Of a stretch of 55,452 bases of DNA, positions 28,074-39,510 are shown piece by piece. Position 1 is the stretch's first letter, and each line of letters begins with the position of its first letter. Under the pieces are notes generated by a model. That model was not told the DNA's origin, did no database searches, and saw nothing but the letters and a program-made list of their open reading frames with translations. The position numbers and the translations under genes are program-made. The stretch spans positions 1-55,452 of the forward strand of contig NZ_VKHR01000031.1 of assembly GCF_009663145.1 (NCBI RefSeq). The letters run 5' to 3'. Source of the stretch: Shewanella sp. TC10. Its GTDB lineage: Bacteria > Pseudomonadota > Gammaproteobacteria > Enterobacterales > Shewanellaceae.

Positions 28074-29204
28074 ATGGCTTACTCTACTTTTTGTCAAACA
28101 CCTAACAATCCTATGAACGAACCAATGTTCATGGGTCAATCAGTTAATGTTGCGCGTTACGATCAACAAAAATATGAAGTTTTTGAAAAGTTAATTGAAA
28201 AGCAGTTATCTTTTTTCTGGCGCCCAGAAGAAGTAGATGTAAGCAAAGATAAAATTGATTACCAAAGCTTACCTGAGCATGAAAAACATATTTTCATCTC
28301 AAACCTCAAGTACCAAACCTTACTCGATTCAATTCAAGGCCGCTCTCCTAACGTTGCTCTGCTGCCGTTAGTGTCTTTACCTGAATTGGAAACATGGATT
28401 GAGACTTGGTCTTTCTCTGAAACTATTCACTCACGCTCATACACCCATATTATTCGTAATATCGTTAACGATCCTTCAGTGGTTTTTGATGATATCGTGG
28501 TAAATGAAGAGATCCTTAAACGTGCGGGTGATATTGCACAGTACTATGATGATCTTATTGAGTTAACTCAAGTTTTCAATTTACATGGTGAAGGCACGCA
28601 CACCATTAATGGTAAAGAAATCGCCGTTAGCTCGCGAATTCTTAAAAAGTCCCTTTATCTTTGTATGATGTCGGTAAATGCATTAGAAGCAATTCGTTTC
28701 TATGTGAGCTTTGCTTGTTCATTTGCTTTCGCTGAACGTAAGTTGATGGAAGGTAATGCTAAGATTATTCGCTTAATTGCTCGTGATGAGGCATTGCACT
28801 TAAATAGCACCCAGCATATTGTCAACATCATGCAAGGCGGTAAAGACGATCCAGAAATGGGTGAAATCGCTAAAGAATGTCACGATCAAGCCTACGATAT
28901 TTTCTACAAAGCTGCTGAACAAGAAAAAGAATGGGCACAATACCTATTCAAAGACGGTTCAATGATTGGCCTTAACGAACAAATTTTATGTCAGTACGTT
29001 GAGTACATTACTAACCAACGTATGAAAGCGGTCAATTTACCACAGCCTTACCCTGAGCAATCAAATCCGCTTCCTTGGATGAAAAACTGGTTAGAAAGTG
29101 ATGCGGTTCAAGTAGCACCACAAGAAGTAGAAGTGTCTTCATATCTAGTAGGTCAAATTGACTCTGCTGTCGACAGTGATGAGTTCTCTGATTTTGACCT
29201 ATAA
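28074..29204 (+). CDS. nrdB: Ribonucleoside-diphosphate reductase class Ia, beta subunit
   Basis: NrdB (376 residues) houses the diferric-tyrosyl radical cofactor. The radical Tyr is Y123 in [10 protein letters not shown] (Tyr122 in E. coli), and the metal ligand segments ETIHS, EAIRFY and [12 protein letters not shown] are intact. The C-terminal [28 protein letters not shown] tail docks into NrdA. A GGGA site 8 nt before the ATG directs translation. The ferredoxin gene begins inside its last codons. Confidence 0.98.
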   Translation: MAYSTFCQTPNNPMNEPMFMGQSVNVARYDQQKYEVFEKLIEKQLSFFWRPEEVDVSKDKIDYQSLPEHEKHIFISNLKYQTLLDSIQGRSPNVALLPLVSLPELETWIETWSFSETIHSRSYTHIIRNIVNDPSVVFDDIVVNEEILKRAGDIAQYYDDLIELTQVFNLHGEGTHTINGKEIAVSSRILKKSLYLCMMSVNALEAIRFYVSFACSFAFAERKLMEGNAKIIRLIARDEALHLNSTQHIVNIMQGGKDDPEMGEIAKECHDQAYDIFYKAAEQEKEWAQYLFKDGSMIGLNEQILCQYVEYITNQRMKAVNLPQPYPEQSNPLPWMKNWLESDAVQVAPQEVEVSSYLVGQIDSAVDSDEFSDFDL

Positions 29205-29532
29205 ACCAAATTTTAAGAAAGCCCCCATTGTCAGTTTAAATGGTGAACCAGTGTTGCTGTTCAATCAACAGCAACACACTTTGCTTGAAGTGCTAGAAAT
29301 AAAGAAAGTTAATATTTTTTCAGAATGCAGAAATGGCTTTTGTGGCGCTTGTAAGACTAAAGTGAATAAAGGCCAAGTACGTTATCTTACCAAGCCACTT
29401 GTTGAGCTTGAACAAGACGAATGTCTACCTTGCTGTTGTGTTCCCGATTCTAATCTAGATTTAGATCTAACCACCGATGAGCCAAGTAACTTATACGTGC
29501 AGCACAACAAGTCAGTGGTCTTTCTTGATTAA
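29179..29532 (+). CDS. 2Fe-2S ferredoxin of the YfaE type
   Basis: The product (117 residues from ATG 29179) is a plant-type ferredoxin domain with [13 protein letters not shown] and CLPCCC, giving the C-x4-C-x2-C...C cluster ligands. In E. coli the equivalent YfaE lies directly after nrdB and keeps the NrdB diferric-tyrosyl cofactor active. The gene overlaps nrdB by 26 bp, supporting translational coupling; no good ribosome binding site is visible. The extra ~15 residues before the domain suggest the true start could be later, but no ATG, GTG or TTG downstream is better. Confidence 0.9.
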   Translation: MSSLILTYKPNFKKAPIVSLNGEPVLLFNQQQHTLLEVLEIKKVNIFSECRNGFCGACKTKVNKGQVRYLTKPLVELEQDECLPCCCVPDSNLDLDLTTDEPSNLYVQHNKSVVFLD

Positions 29533-29546
29533 AAATATGAAAACCT

Positions 29547-29576
29547 AGCGAGTTAGTCATTGAAAATTAACTCGCT
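29547..29576. terminator. Hairpin between convergent ferredoxin and LysR genes
   Basis: AGCGAGTTA (29547-29555) pairs with TAACTCGCT (29568-29576), 9 bp with a 12-nt loop. On the minus strand it is followed by AGGTTTTC, a weak T-run. Likely a shared 3' end. Confidence 0.45.
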
Positions 29577-29581
29577 CTGAC

Positions 29582-30502
29582 TCATGTCTTTGTTCCAGCA
29601 TAAGAATTCGCTTTGCTTTTAGCTTTTTTAGCTTCTATAAACATCTTTTCTACCTCTGCAAACATCCAATTCATAATATTACCAGCACCTTTATCTCGGC
29701 GTTTAACTAAGCCCATTTCAATGAGTAATGAGTCTGGAATATGATAAGTGCTCAATTCTTTAATCTCGCCAGAGTACCACTGTGAATCAGCGATATGCTC
29801 AGGCACCAATGCCCAGCCTAATCCTCGAGTCACCAGGGACGTAATGTAATAATAACTGTCAACATGCCAACAATTAGCCGAAATGGGTCTGCTTTGCGTC
29901 TGAAGGTCACAGATAACCAATTGTCTATGTTCATTTAATTGAGAAATATTGGGTACAGCAATTGACGCTAGCGGGTGATCCACAGATACAATTAAAGATT
30001 GGTGAAAACTATCAATGGTGAAGAACTCTAATCTGTCGCAAAGCTGTTCACCATGAAACAACACACCTAAGTCCGCTTTTTCACTGTCAACCCATTGTGC
30101 AATATCATCACGGGAACCATTTAATATCGTTAGCTTTAATAACGGAAATTTAGCCGCTGTTTTGTCGAAGAAAGTTTCAAAAATTGAAATAGGAACCGCT
30201 TCATCAATCGCAATGGTTAACGCTAACTCATCTTTAGTTTGTACTGTCATCGCGCGTGAATTAAGCCGCTCGCATTGCGCAATAACAGCTTGTGCTTCGA
30301 TAAACATTTGCTCGCCCTGCTCAGTCAATACAGGCAAACGCGCATTTCTATCAAATAACTTAAACCCGAGATCTATTTCAAGGTTAGCAATAGCTGTACT
30401 GACTCGAGATTGTGCCTTACCTAAGGTTCTGGCTGCAGCAGAAAAAGAGCCGGTATTAACAGCAGCGACAAAAGCGTGTAATTGTTCAATGGACCAATTC
30501 AT
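29582..30502 (-). CDS. LysR-family transcriptional regulator
   Basis: The product (306 residues) has the N-terminal winged helix (residues 1-60, SFSAAARTLGKAQSRVSTAIANLEIDLGFKLFDR) and the two-lobed LysR substrate-binding domain with a C-terminal Lys-rich tail. The effector is unknown. It is divergent from a MATE transporter gene 134 bp away, and a dyad of LysR type (30544-30564) lies between them, so control of the transporter is the natural inference. Confidence 0.9.
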   Translation of the reverse strand: MNWSIEQLHAFVAAVNTGSFSAAARTLGKAQSRVSTAIANLEIDLGFKLFDRNARLPVLTEQGEQMFIEAQAVIAQCERLNSRAMTVQTKDELALTIAIDEAVPISIFETFFDKTAAKFPLLKLTILNGSRDDIAQWVDSEKADLGVLFHGEQLCDRLEFFTIDSFHQSLIVSVDHPLASIAVPNISQLNEHRQLVICDLQTQSRPISANCWHVDSYYYITSLVTRGLGWALVPEHIADSQWYSGEIKELSTYHIPDSLLIEMGLVKRRDKGAGNIMNWMFAEVEKMFIEAKKAKSKANSYAGTKT

Positions 30503-30543
30503 CCGACACCAAGTATTTTCAAGATTGTAAAATCAATTATATC

Positions 30544-30564
30544 TATCCGCTAAAGAGATGGATA
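30544..30564 (+). promoter_or_regulatory. LysR-type dyad TATCC-N11-GGATA and MATE promoter
   Basis: TATCC (30544-30548) and GGATA (30560-30564) form a perfect 5-bp dyad with an 11-bp spacer, the usual T-N11-A geometry. A TATAAT hexamer lies at 30592-30597 with a poor -35, which places the dyad near -50, an activator position for the MATE gene. Confidence 0.4.
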
Positions 30565-30636
30565 CTAACTTTTATCTATCTACTTTGACTTTATAATGTG
30601 CATTCTTTGAAATTCATTTAGTTTTGAGCTTACAAA

Positions 30637-32052
30637 ATGTCATTGCATAATAAAAACCCAATAGAACAACTTACAGTTAATCAACACTTCTGGAAGTATG
30701 CGATTCCATCTATCGCAGCAATGCTTGTCAGCGGTCTCTATCAAATTATTGATGGCATTTTTGTGGGCCATTACATTGGTTTTGAAGGTTTAGCTGGTAT
30801 TAATATGGCCTGGCCAGTCATCTGCTGCATTGTTGGTGTTGGCATGATGATCGGTATGGGAGCTGGGAGCTTACTTTCTATTAGCCGCGGCGAAAAAAAA
30901 CCTAAAGACGGCTTAAAAGTACTTAATAATGCTATGGCCCTTATCATCATTTTAAGTGTATTGGCTGCGGTTTTTATTCATTTTGGGGGTGAATCATTAT
31001 TATTATTGCAATCAGCTAATGGTGATAACCTTGCCATGGCAATGAATTACATCGAAGTTTTTGCTTACGGGGCATTTTTTACAGCAGCTGCAACCGCACT
31101 ACCTTTGCTTATTCGAAATGATGAAAATCCAGGTCTTGCAACTAAGCTTTTAATTATTGGTGCATCGTTAAATATTTTACTAGATTACTTACTTATTGCT
31201 GTATACCCATTGGGTTTAAAAGGTGCGGCAATTGCTACTCTATTATCACAGGCAACGGTTGTCATACTTGGTTTTAGTTATTTCTTTTCATCAAAAGCAA
31301 ATACGCGCGCCAAATTCGAATTTAACCTTTTAAGCCTATCGCAGATGAAGCATATCATCGTTTTGGGAAGCTCAAGCTTGTTCATGTTTTTATACTTCAG
31401 CTTTATTATTGCGCTGCATAACTATTTGTTTATGAAGTTTGGTTCGGCAGTACATGTCGCAGCTTTTGCTATTGTGGGTTATGTGGCTACCAGCTTCTTT
31501 TTACTTGCTGAAGGTATAGCTGGCGGTATGCAACCACCTGTAAGCTATTACTATGGCGCTAAACAAATTGATAAAATAAAAGCCACTGTAAAGTTAGCTG
31601 TAAAGGTCATTGTTTTATTAGCTGTTGCAACACTCACCTTTATTAATGTCTTTCCTGAATTCGTTATCGGCTTCTTCAGTAGCCAAGATGAAGCGTTGAT
31701 GGCAGAAACATTAATCGGCATGAGGTTACATTTAATTGCGCTAGTGCTTGATGGGCTAATTTTTATAGCCACCATGTATTTTATGGCAGTGAATCAAGGG
31801 GGGCGTTCGTTAACCATTTCGCTTGGGAATATGCTTATCCAAATTCCATTTTTGTTAACACTACCTACCATTTTAGGCGTTAACGGAATTTGGCTTTCTG
31901 TGCCTTTATCGAATGTGGCTTTATGTATTTTATTATCACCACTGATATTCAATGAAATAAAAAGAATCAAAAACCTTGATTCAAATAATGAGTTTGGAAA
32001 CCAAAATAGTAATCGACCAACGCAAGACAACATCAGTCTTCGTGTTAGTTAA
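30637..32052 (+). CDS. MATE-family multidrug/sodium efflux transporter
   Basis: The product (471 residues) has 12 predicted membrane helices in two MatE repeats, with LVSGLYQIIDGIFVGHYIG in the first helix and a second copy of the fold beginning near residue 235. MATE proteins export cationic or amphipathic compounds by sodium or proton antiport in the inner membrane; substrate unknown. A hydrophilic 25-residue Asn-rich tail ends the protein. It is divergent from a LysR gene. Confidence 0.9.
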   Translation: MSLHNKNPIEQLTVNQHFWKYAIPSIAAMLVSGLYQIIDGIFVGHYIGFEGLAGINMAWPVICCIVGVGMMIGMGAGSLLSISRGEKKPKDGLKVLNNAMALIIILSVLAAVFIHFGGESLLLLQSANGDNLAMAMNYIEVFAYGAFFTAAATALPLLIRNDENPGLATKLLIIGASLNILLDYLLIAVYPLGLKGAAIATLLSQATVVILGFSYFFSSKANTRAKFEFNLLSLSQMKHIIVLGSSSLFMFLYFSFIIALHNYLFMKFGSAVHVAAFAIVGYVATSFFLLAEGIAGGMQPPVSYYYGAKQIDKIKATVKLAVKVIVLLAVATLTFINVFPEFVIGFFSSQDEALMAETLIGMRLHLIALVLDGLIFIATMYFMAVNQGGRSLTISLGNMLIQIPFLLTLPTILGVNGIWLSVPLSNVALCILLSPLIFNEIKRIKNLDSNNEFGNQNSNRPTQDNISLRVS

Positions 32053-32083
32053 TATTTATAACCAACCAATATGTTTAATGCAT

Positions 32084-32638
32084 TCACATTAAGGTTTTTG
32101 CAACCTTATTGTGGATGTCATTCACTTTCATTAACGCTGCACTGCCATACCAAGGCAATAAATCCATGACTAAACTACCTGCTTGAATAGCGGGGTCGGT
32201 TTCAGTTAATGCTTTTGCTTCGGCAATAGTTTCAACATTGAAGATATATATTCCTCTTAACTCCCCTTTGCCAATAAAGGGCCCTGCAACAATAAGCTTA
32301 CCCGCTTCTGCAAGTTGACCAATATTCTCCATATGAGCGTGCTGTAGCTTGGCAGCCTCATATTCACTTCTATCTCGATTAGGTCCACGTTTTAAAAAAG
32401 CCATCACGTATCGCTTCATGCCATATTCATCAGCATTCAGTGATTCAGCTAATTGTTGTTCATACTGAGGGTTGGTATTAGCAAAACAGGCAGAGGTAAG
32501 GCTTAAACTCGTAAAACATATAACGATCAGTATCTGTTTAAAAATAAACCTTGATTGACTCAATCTCACTATTGGTTGGACATATAAATTAAAAAGTGAA
32601 AGTGTGGCTGATACTGAGAAAGTATTTAACGAGTTCAT
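32084..32638 (-). CDS. Exported YciI-like domain protein
   Basis: The product (184 residues) has a long N-terminal extension with a hydrophobic export segment (about residues 33-52, ILIVICFTSLSLTSACFA) and then a YCII-type ferredoxin-fold domain: KRYVMAFLKRGPNR, LQHAHMENIGQLAEAGKLIVAGPF, GIYIFNVETIAEAKALTETDPAIQAG. Cytosolic YciI proteins are small and usually lack a signal peptide, so the exported form is notable. Family function is poorly known. ATG 32638 has GGGA about 9 nt upstream; the 32 residues before the hydrophobic segment make a later GTG start possible. A stem-loop abuts the ribosome binding site. Confidence 0.75.
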   Translation of the reverse strand: MNSLNTFSVSATLSLFNLYVQPIVRLSQSRFIFKQILIVICFTSLSLTSACFANTNPQYEQQLAESLNADEYGMKRYVMAFLKRGPNRDRSEYEAAKLQHAHMENIGQLAEAGKLIVAGPFIGKGELRGIYIFNVETIAEAKALTETDPAIQAGSLVMDLLPWYGSAALMKVNDIHNKVAKTLM

Positions 32639-32649
32639 GATTTAAGATC

Positions 32650-32676
32650 CCATGGCTTATTGTTGAATAAGCATGG
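32650..32676 (-). promoter_or_regulatory. Stem-loop abutting the YciI-like gene ribosome binding site
   Basis: CCAT-G-GCTTATT and AATAAGC-ATGG can pair over 11 bp with one bulged G and a GTTG loop. On the minus strand the stem ends at CCATGG and the next bases GATCTT lead to the ATG, so the GGGA site overlaps the base of the stem. Confidence 0.35.
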
Positions 32677-32727
32677 AATAAAATTGGTTCTATGTACAAT
32701 TTGCTGTCACTGAATAGCGCTAGATGT

Positions 32728-33990
32728 TTATGGCAAGTACTCAATATTATTGACTGTAGAAACGTGAATGGTGTTTTTACCTTGAGCCTTTGCAAGATAC
32801 AAGCATTTATCAGCATCTTTTATTAGGTTTTCTACTAATTTCATTCTATCGCATTGTGAAGCTTCACTTATGCCAATACTCACAGTCGTATAAAACTCAA
32901 TATCATCCGAAGTAAAGCAAGTATTTTCGAACCGACTGCGAATAGTTTCAGCAAGTTGCGTGACATTCTCGATATTATGCGTGGGAATAAAGCCAATAAA
33001 CTCTTCTCCCCCCCAGCGTCCAACAGCGCCAAGTTTTTCACTAATGACATCTTTGATAATAAATGCGAGGGCTTTAATCACTTTATCACCACTGTGATGA
33101 CCGTATGAGTCATTAACAAGTTTGAAGTCATCGATATCTAACAATAGACATGTCAAGTCAGTATAAATATCTAAGTGAGTATTTAACCAATCGTAAATTG
33201 CACCACGATTATAAATATCGGTTAACTCATCATGACTGGCTTTATACGCTAACTCATTTTCAAGTTTGACTTTATCAGTCACATCCTCAAGGACTACTTG
33301 AATTGCTGGCAGACCGTCCCACTCTATTAAGTTATCGTAAATATTAAAAAATCGGCTGATACCATCGAAGCAAATGTTCTCTACAACTGTGCTGTTTTCA
33401 GTCGCTATTCCTCCAATAACCTCTTGATAATGGATTAGCGCATTATGCTTATCATTCTCAGGAATCAAGTCTAGTACAGAGTCAATGCTCATCACCTGCT
33501 CGATGGATTCTGCTCGTAATTGTTTTACGCAGGCTTGATTGATCATTAAGGGTTTAAAGTCACGGTGAACCATAATCCCCTGTCCAGAACGAGTGATTAA
33601 GCGTTTGAACATGAGATCTTTTTCACGCACTCTTTCATTGGCTTCAACAAGAGCAGTCAAATCGATAACTGTTACCTGTAGTGCAGGTTTTCCTTGCCAT
33701 TCAATCAAATGATCGACTGAGAAAACAGTAAATTCGCACCCGTTTTTATCTATATTTACAAAAGTGTGGCCTCGAGGAATAATCTGTCCTGAGACAATTT
33801 TATGGTAATTATCAGTCGCCTGGTGATGATTCTTTAGGGGAAGTAAATCTAAAAAAGTATCAATACTTTGCAGCAATGATTCAGGAGAGTCGTAACCGAA
33901 AATTTTTGCGTAATTTTCATCGACATGAACTGCATTCATATCTTGAATAATGATCACGCCATAACTTGAGTCAATATTAATCTTTGGCAT
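32728..33990 (-). CDS. PAS-PAS-GGDEF diguanylate cyclase
   Basis: The product (420 residues) has two PAS domains (about residues 1-115 and 125-240) and a C-terminal GGDEF domain with DDFKLVNDSYGHHSGDKVI and RWGGEEFIGF. The intact GGEEF motif predicts synthesis of cyclic di-GMP. Upstream of it the RxxD inhibitory site is absent (the aligned residues read EKLG). No membrane segment or signal peptide is seen, so it senses an intracellular cue through PAS. The start ATG 33990 lacks a clear Shine-Dalgarno. Confidence 0.9.
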   Translation of the reverse strand: MPKINIDSSYGVIIIQDMNAVHVDENYAKIFGYDSPESLLQSIDTFLDLLPLKNHHQATDNYHKIVSGQIIPRGHTFVNIDKNGCEFTVFSVDHLIEWQGKPALQVTVIDLTALVEANERVREKDLMFKRLITRSGQGIMVHRDFKPLMINQACVKQLRAESIEQVMSIDSVLDLIPENDKHNALIHYQEVIGGIATENSTVVENICFDGISRFFNIYDNLIEWDGLPAIQVVLEDVTDKVKLENELAYKASHDELTDIYNRGAIYDWLNTHLDIYTDLTCLLLDIDDFKLVNDSYGHHSGDKVIKALAFIIKDVISEKLGAVGRWGGEEFIGFIPTHNIENVTQLAETIRSRFENTCFTSDDIEFYTTVSIGISEASQCDRMKLVENLIKDADKCLYLAKAQGKNTIHVSTVNNIEYLP

Positions 33991-34150
33991 AACTGAGAGT
34001 CGTATTTTTTTATTTTTATGATTTACTCTTAATTATAGTCAACACTAAATAGAATAAACCAGTCAGCGGATAAAAAAATGCTAACTAAACTCGGTTATGA
34101 AGCTGTTATGGATAGAATTTAAGTTGTTAATAACATTTATTAAACCAATA

Positions 34151-34179
34151 AAAAAAGCAACGATTCATCGTTGCTTTTT
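34151..34179. terminator. Intrinsic terminator downstream of abgT-like gene
   Basis: GCAACGAT (34157-34164) pairs with ATCGTTGC (34167-34174) around TC, with six A on one side and TTTTT on the other. Confidence 0.9.
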
Positions 34180-34236
34180 AGTAACTTTATAATCAAAAGT
34201 TAAAACACTTGTAACCAAGTTTAACTTATCTGTTTG

Positions 34237-35784
34237 TTAACCGTAGGTGTAGCTTGCACCTAAGCCTAATGGTAAGCCAATGGACCAATAAATTAGCAAC
34301 CAAGCACTCCAAATAGACAACAATGCCAAACTGAACGGCAACATCATTGAAATTAGCGTACCAATACCAATGCCCTTGACGTAACGCTGACAGTAAACAA
34401 CGACTAGAGGGAAATAAGGCATTAATGGAGTAATGATGTTGGAGCTTGAATCACCAATACGGTAAGCCGCTTGTGACAAATCTGGGCTGATGTTTAACTG
34501 CATCAGCATAGGTACAAGCACAGGTCCGATTAATGCCCATTTAGCGGATGAAGAACCGACAAATAAGTTAACGAATCCCACCAAAATAATCATACCTACT
34601 ACTGTGACTTCAGCAGGTAAGTTTAGTGCTTTAAGCCCGCCAGCGCCTTCTACCGCAATGAGTGCGCCTAAGTTAGATGCTGAAAAAGCAGCAACAAACT
34701 GAGCACAGAAAAACGCCATAACAATATAATGCGACATGCCACTCATTGACTTAGACATCGCTTGTACAACATCTGATGACGTTTTAAAGCTGCCCGTCAT
34801 GTAACCATATACAAGACCAGGTAACATAAAGAAAATGAAAATTAACGGCACAATTGATTGCATTAACGGCGCACTGAAACTCGTTAATGACCCATTAGCA
34901 TCACGCAAGGTTGAAGTTTCAGGAATAGTTAGTGAGAAGAAACCAACAATTGCAGCTAGCATCACAGCAGAAGCAGCTCTAAATGCCTTCATTTCTTTTG
35001 CACTAGCTTCATCCATCGCAGGCAAGTCAACTTCATCACGGTTAACTTTATGGGATTTATTAAGTCTAGGCTCAAGGATTTTATCCGTTAAATACCAAAT
35101 GACTAAAGTAATTGGGATACAAGATGAGGCTGCGAAGAACCAGTTATTCAATGGATTTACTTGAATATCAGGGTCAACAATTTGCGCTGCTGATTGAGTA
35201 AAACTTTGCAGTAACGGATCGATTCCTGAAGGAATAAAGTTGGCACAAAATCCGCCCGATACGCCAGCAAAAGCTGCAGCAATACCCGCTAATGGATGTC
35301 TTCCTACGGTAAAAAAGATAACACCAGCTAGAGGAATAACAACCACATAGCCCGCATCTGTAGCTGTATGAGATATGATCCCGACAAGTACAACTGCTGG
35401 GGTTAAAAACTTAGCAGGAGTCACTTTTAGCATCTGCTTCAACGCAGTGTTAATAAATCCTGATTGTTCAGCAATACCCACACCAAGCATTGCAACCAAA
35501 ACCACACCTAAAGGGGCGAAAGCAGTAAAGGTTGTCACCATCGAGGTTAAAAAATGCGTTAATGCATCAGCGCTTAATAAATTGTTTACTTCTATTGGGC
35601 TATTAGTTCGAGGATCAATTGCTTCAAAACTTACGCCTGAAAGCAGTGCTGAAATTCCCCATACAGCGAACATCAAAATTAAGAACAACATTGCAGGATC
35701 AGGTAATTTATTACCCACCCTTTCAATGGTATCTAGAGCCCTTCCTAGTAATCCGTGAGCTTTCTCCACAGAGTCACTTTTCAT
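34237..35784 (-). CDS. AbgT-family transporter
   Basis: The product (about 515 residues) is a polytopic inner-membrane protein of the AbgT family. Family marks are the N-terminal LPDPAMLFLILMFAVW, SGGFCANFIPSGIDPLLQSFTQ, and GSSSAKWALIGPVLVPMLMQLNI with a C-terminal YRIGDSSSNIITPLMPYF. Characterised members import p-aminobenzoyl-glutamate or export sulfonamides; which applies here is not readable. Start at ATG 35784 is preferred since GGAAG lies 8 nt before it; ATG 35790 and GTG 35793 are open but too close. Single gene, ended by the terminator at 34151-34179. Confidence 0.88.
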   Translation of the reverse strand: MKSDSVEKAHGLLGRALDTIERVGNKLPDPAMLFLILMFAVWGISALLSGVSFEAIDPRTNSPIEVNNLLSADALTHFLTSMVTTFTAFAPLGVVLVAMLGVGIAEQSGFINTALKQMLKVTPAKFLTPAVVLVGIISHTATDAGYVVVIPLAGVIFFTVGRHPLAGIAAAFAGVSGGFCANFIPSGIDPLLQSFTQSAAQIVDPDIQVNPLNNWFFAASSCIPITLVIWYLTDKILEPRLNKSHKVNRDEVDLPAMDEASAKEMKAFRAASAVMLAAIVGFFSLTIPETSTLRDANGSLTSFSAPLMQSIVPLIFIFFMLPGLVYGYMTGSFKTSSDVVQAMSKSMSGMSHYIVMAFFCAQFVAAFSASNLGALIAVEGAGGLKALNLPAEVTVVGMIILVGFVNLFVGSSSAKWALIGPVLVPMLMQLNISPDLSQAAYRIGDSSSNIITPLMPYFPLVVVYCQRYVKGIGIGTLISMMLPFSLALLSIWSAWLLIYWSIGLPLGLGASYTYG

Positions 35785-36024
35785 CGTCATCACTTCCTAC
35801 CTTGTCAGTATTCGGCTAGTTGCTAAGCAAATTGAATAATTATCATTGCATAGAAAACCGCCATAAATCTGCTTAATATAATTTTTAGCCCTTAAGAGTA
35901 ATCAAAGAATCTGTAACCAAACTTAAATTTGGACTTAAATTGTACGTTAAACAATCAGTTAATAATGAAACTAGCTTTGTCATTCCATTATGGGATCTAT
36001 AACACAGCATAAATCATAGGTATT

Positions 36025-36045
36025 AAAAAAGGAGCAACACACTCC
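36025..36045 (-). terminator. Weak hairpin terminator after the SDR gene
   Basis: On the minus strand GGAG-TGTGTTG-CTCC is followed by six T. The 4-bp stem is short, so confidence is limited. Confidence 0.4.
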
Positions 36046-36072
36046 CATGTTAATAAACCCTAAAAATGGCAA

Positions 36073-36735
36073 CTACCAAGGTAACTCTTGGCCATTAGAA
36101 TGTTTAAATACGCCAGTGCTATCCATATCTAGATCATTAATTAAACCCACTAGTCTGCTGGCAGATTCAATAGCTGATATATCTCCGCCATGATTCACCA
36201 TGTCTGTTTGAACATACCCAGGATGATAAATCCCTACTGCAATATTCTTGTGGGCTAAATCGTGACTGAGTGACATAGATGCAGCATTAAGGGCCGCTTT
36301 TGACATGCGATAACCATAACGACCGCCAGATGTATTATCTTCAATCGACCCCATACGAGAGGTGATCATAGCCACTTTCCCGCCTGTATTAAGCTGGCTT
36401 TGAAGTGCTGCAACAACGCGTAATGGCGCAACAGCATTAACTTCAAACTGTTGTCTGATGGTATCTAAATTAAGCTGAGCTAATTGCTCATCACGTAAAA
36501 TACCTGCGTTACAAATTAATATATCTATTGCCACTCCTGCCAATGAAGTGTGCATATTATGTATGCCTTCTTCGGTGGCGACATCAATCTGAGTAATGAC
36601 ATTAATGTCTAAAGCTTCTAATTCATCAGAAGTATGCCGACATAAGCCAAACACCTTGCACCCTTGTTGCTTAAATAACGTAGCGAGCGCTAAACCAATA
36701 CCGCGATTGGCACCTGTAATTACAACGTTAGACAT
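36073..36735 (-). CDS. SDR-family oxidoreductase, C-factor-like
   Basis: The product (220 residues) is a short SDR with TGANRGIGLALA (cofactor loop) at residue 8, NAG near 75, catalytic Ser in MITSRMGS and an intact Y-R-M-S-K motif, and HPGYVQTDM after it. It resembles the C-factor (CsgA) group of SDRs; substrate unknown. ATG 36735 has AAGGAT 6 nt upstream. It is 38 bp downstream of a GNAT gene on the same strand and may share its transcript. Confidence 0.85.
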   Translation of the reverse strand: MSNVVITGANRGIGLALATLFKQQGCKVFGLCRHTSDELEALDINVITQIDVATEEGIHNMHTSLAGVAIDILICNAGILRDEQLAQLNLDTIRQQFEVNAVAPLRVVAALQSQLNTGGKVAMITSRMGSIEDNTSGGRYGYRMSKAALNAASMSLSHDLAHKNIAVGIYHPGYVQTDMVNHGGDISAIESASRLVGLINDLDMDSTGVFKHSNGQELPW

Positions 36736-36773
36736 TTTATATCCTTAACAATATCGAGTTAACACAAAAAGTA

Positions 36774-37244
36774 TCAATAAAACTTACACATACCAAGACC
36801 TAATTCACTGCCATCTCTTGGCTTGAAACCATAACGAAGGTAAAAAGGCTCTTTACCTTTCACCGACAATAACCCAACCGTTGCACCTTTAGTGACAGCA
36901 GTATCGAGAAATGATCCGATCGCCAACATAATAAAATGACCCAAACCTCTACCTTGATACTCTGTTAGCACCACCACATCTTGAACATAGTAAAATAATG
37001 CGCCGTCGCCAATAACCCTGCCATAAGCGAGCAACTTATCATGATTATAAATTCCAACATGAAATAAAGAGTTATCAAGACTGACCTTAGCTAAAGCAGA
37101 GTCAATTAACCACCAACCTGCATCAATTCTGAGGCTAGTAAAAGCATCCACATCTGGGATGTTAAAGTTTAATGTTAGATATTCATCGCAATCTGTCTGT
37201 TTGAATAAGGTTTCAAATAAGCACTGCATATCTTGATAGTTCAT
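36774..37244 (-). CDS. GNAT-family N-acetyltransferase
   Basis: The product (156 residues from ATG 37244) has the GNAT acetyl-CoA motif QGRGLGHFIM after the VQDVVVLTEYRG-type strand and a C-terminal LRYGFKPRD. Substrate unknown. GGAAG lies 6-7 nt before ATG 37244, which makes it better than the ATG at 37265. The SDR gene follows 38 bp downstream. Confidence 0.85.
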   Translation of the reverse strand: MNYQDMQCLFETLFKQTDCDEYLTLNFNIPDVDAFTSLRIDAGWWLIDSALAKVSLDNSLFHVGIYNHDKLLAYGRVIGDGALFYYVQDVVVLTEYQGRGLGHFIMLAIGSFLDTAVTKGATVGLLSVKGKEPFYLRYGFKPRDGSELGLGMCKFY

Positions 37245-37282
37245 AATTGTCTTCCAACATGACATTTTTAAACTAACAAAAC

Positions 37283-37309
37283 AAAAAACCTAGCAAAATG
37301 CTAGGTTTT
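37283..37309. terminator. Intrinsic terminator downstream of fadH
   Basis: CCTAGCA (37289-37295) pairs with TGCTAGG (37299-37305) around AAA; on the minus strand it is followed by six T. Confidence 0.88.
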
Positions 37310-37331
37310 ATTTGTAGAGTTTTCTAATACG

Positions 37332-39347
<2,016 letters not shown>

Positions 39348-39510
39348 TCAAACATCCTTTTTAAACAAGTGATTTAAACTAGCATACAACGTGAGATTAA
39401 TAAGCTCAATGCTTAAACAGAGCTATTGTTAAAAACCGTTACAATTCAATTTACCCAAGTGAGTCATAATCAGTTAGCATTACAGTATTAGAATGCTATA
39501 GGAGTGGCTA

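Noticed and set aside
35375..35758. A 127-codon frame antisense to the AbgT gene
   Set aside because: Its composition is that of a reversed membrane protein gene; no ribosome binding site.
29582..37265. Accessory-looking region as a mobile element or genomic island
   Set aside because: No integrase, transposase, flanking direct repeats or tRNA gene were found, and composition is like that of the neighbours by eye.
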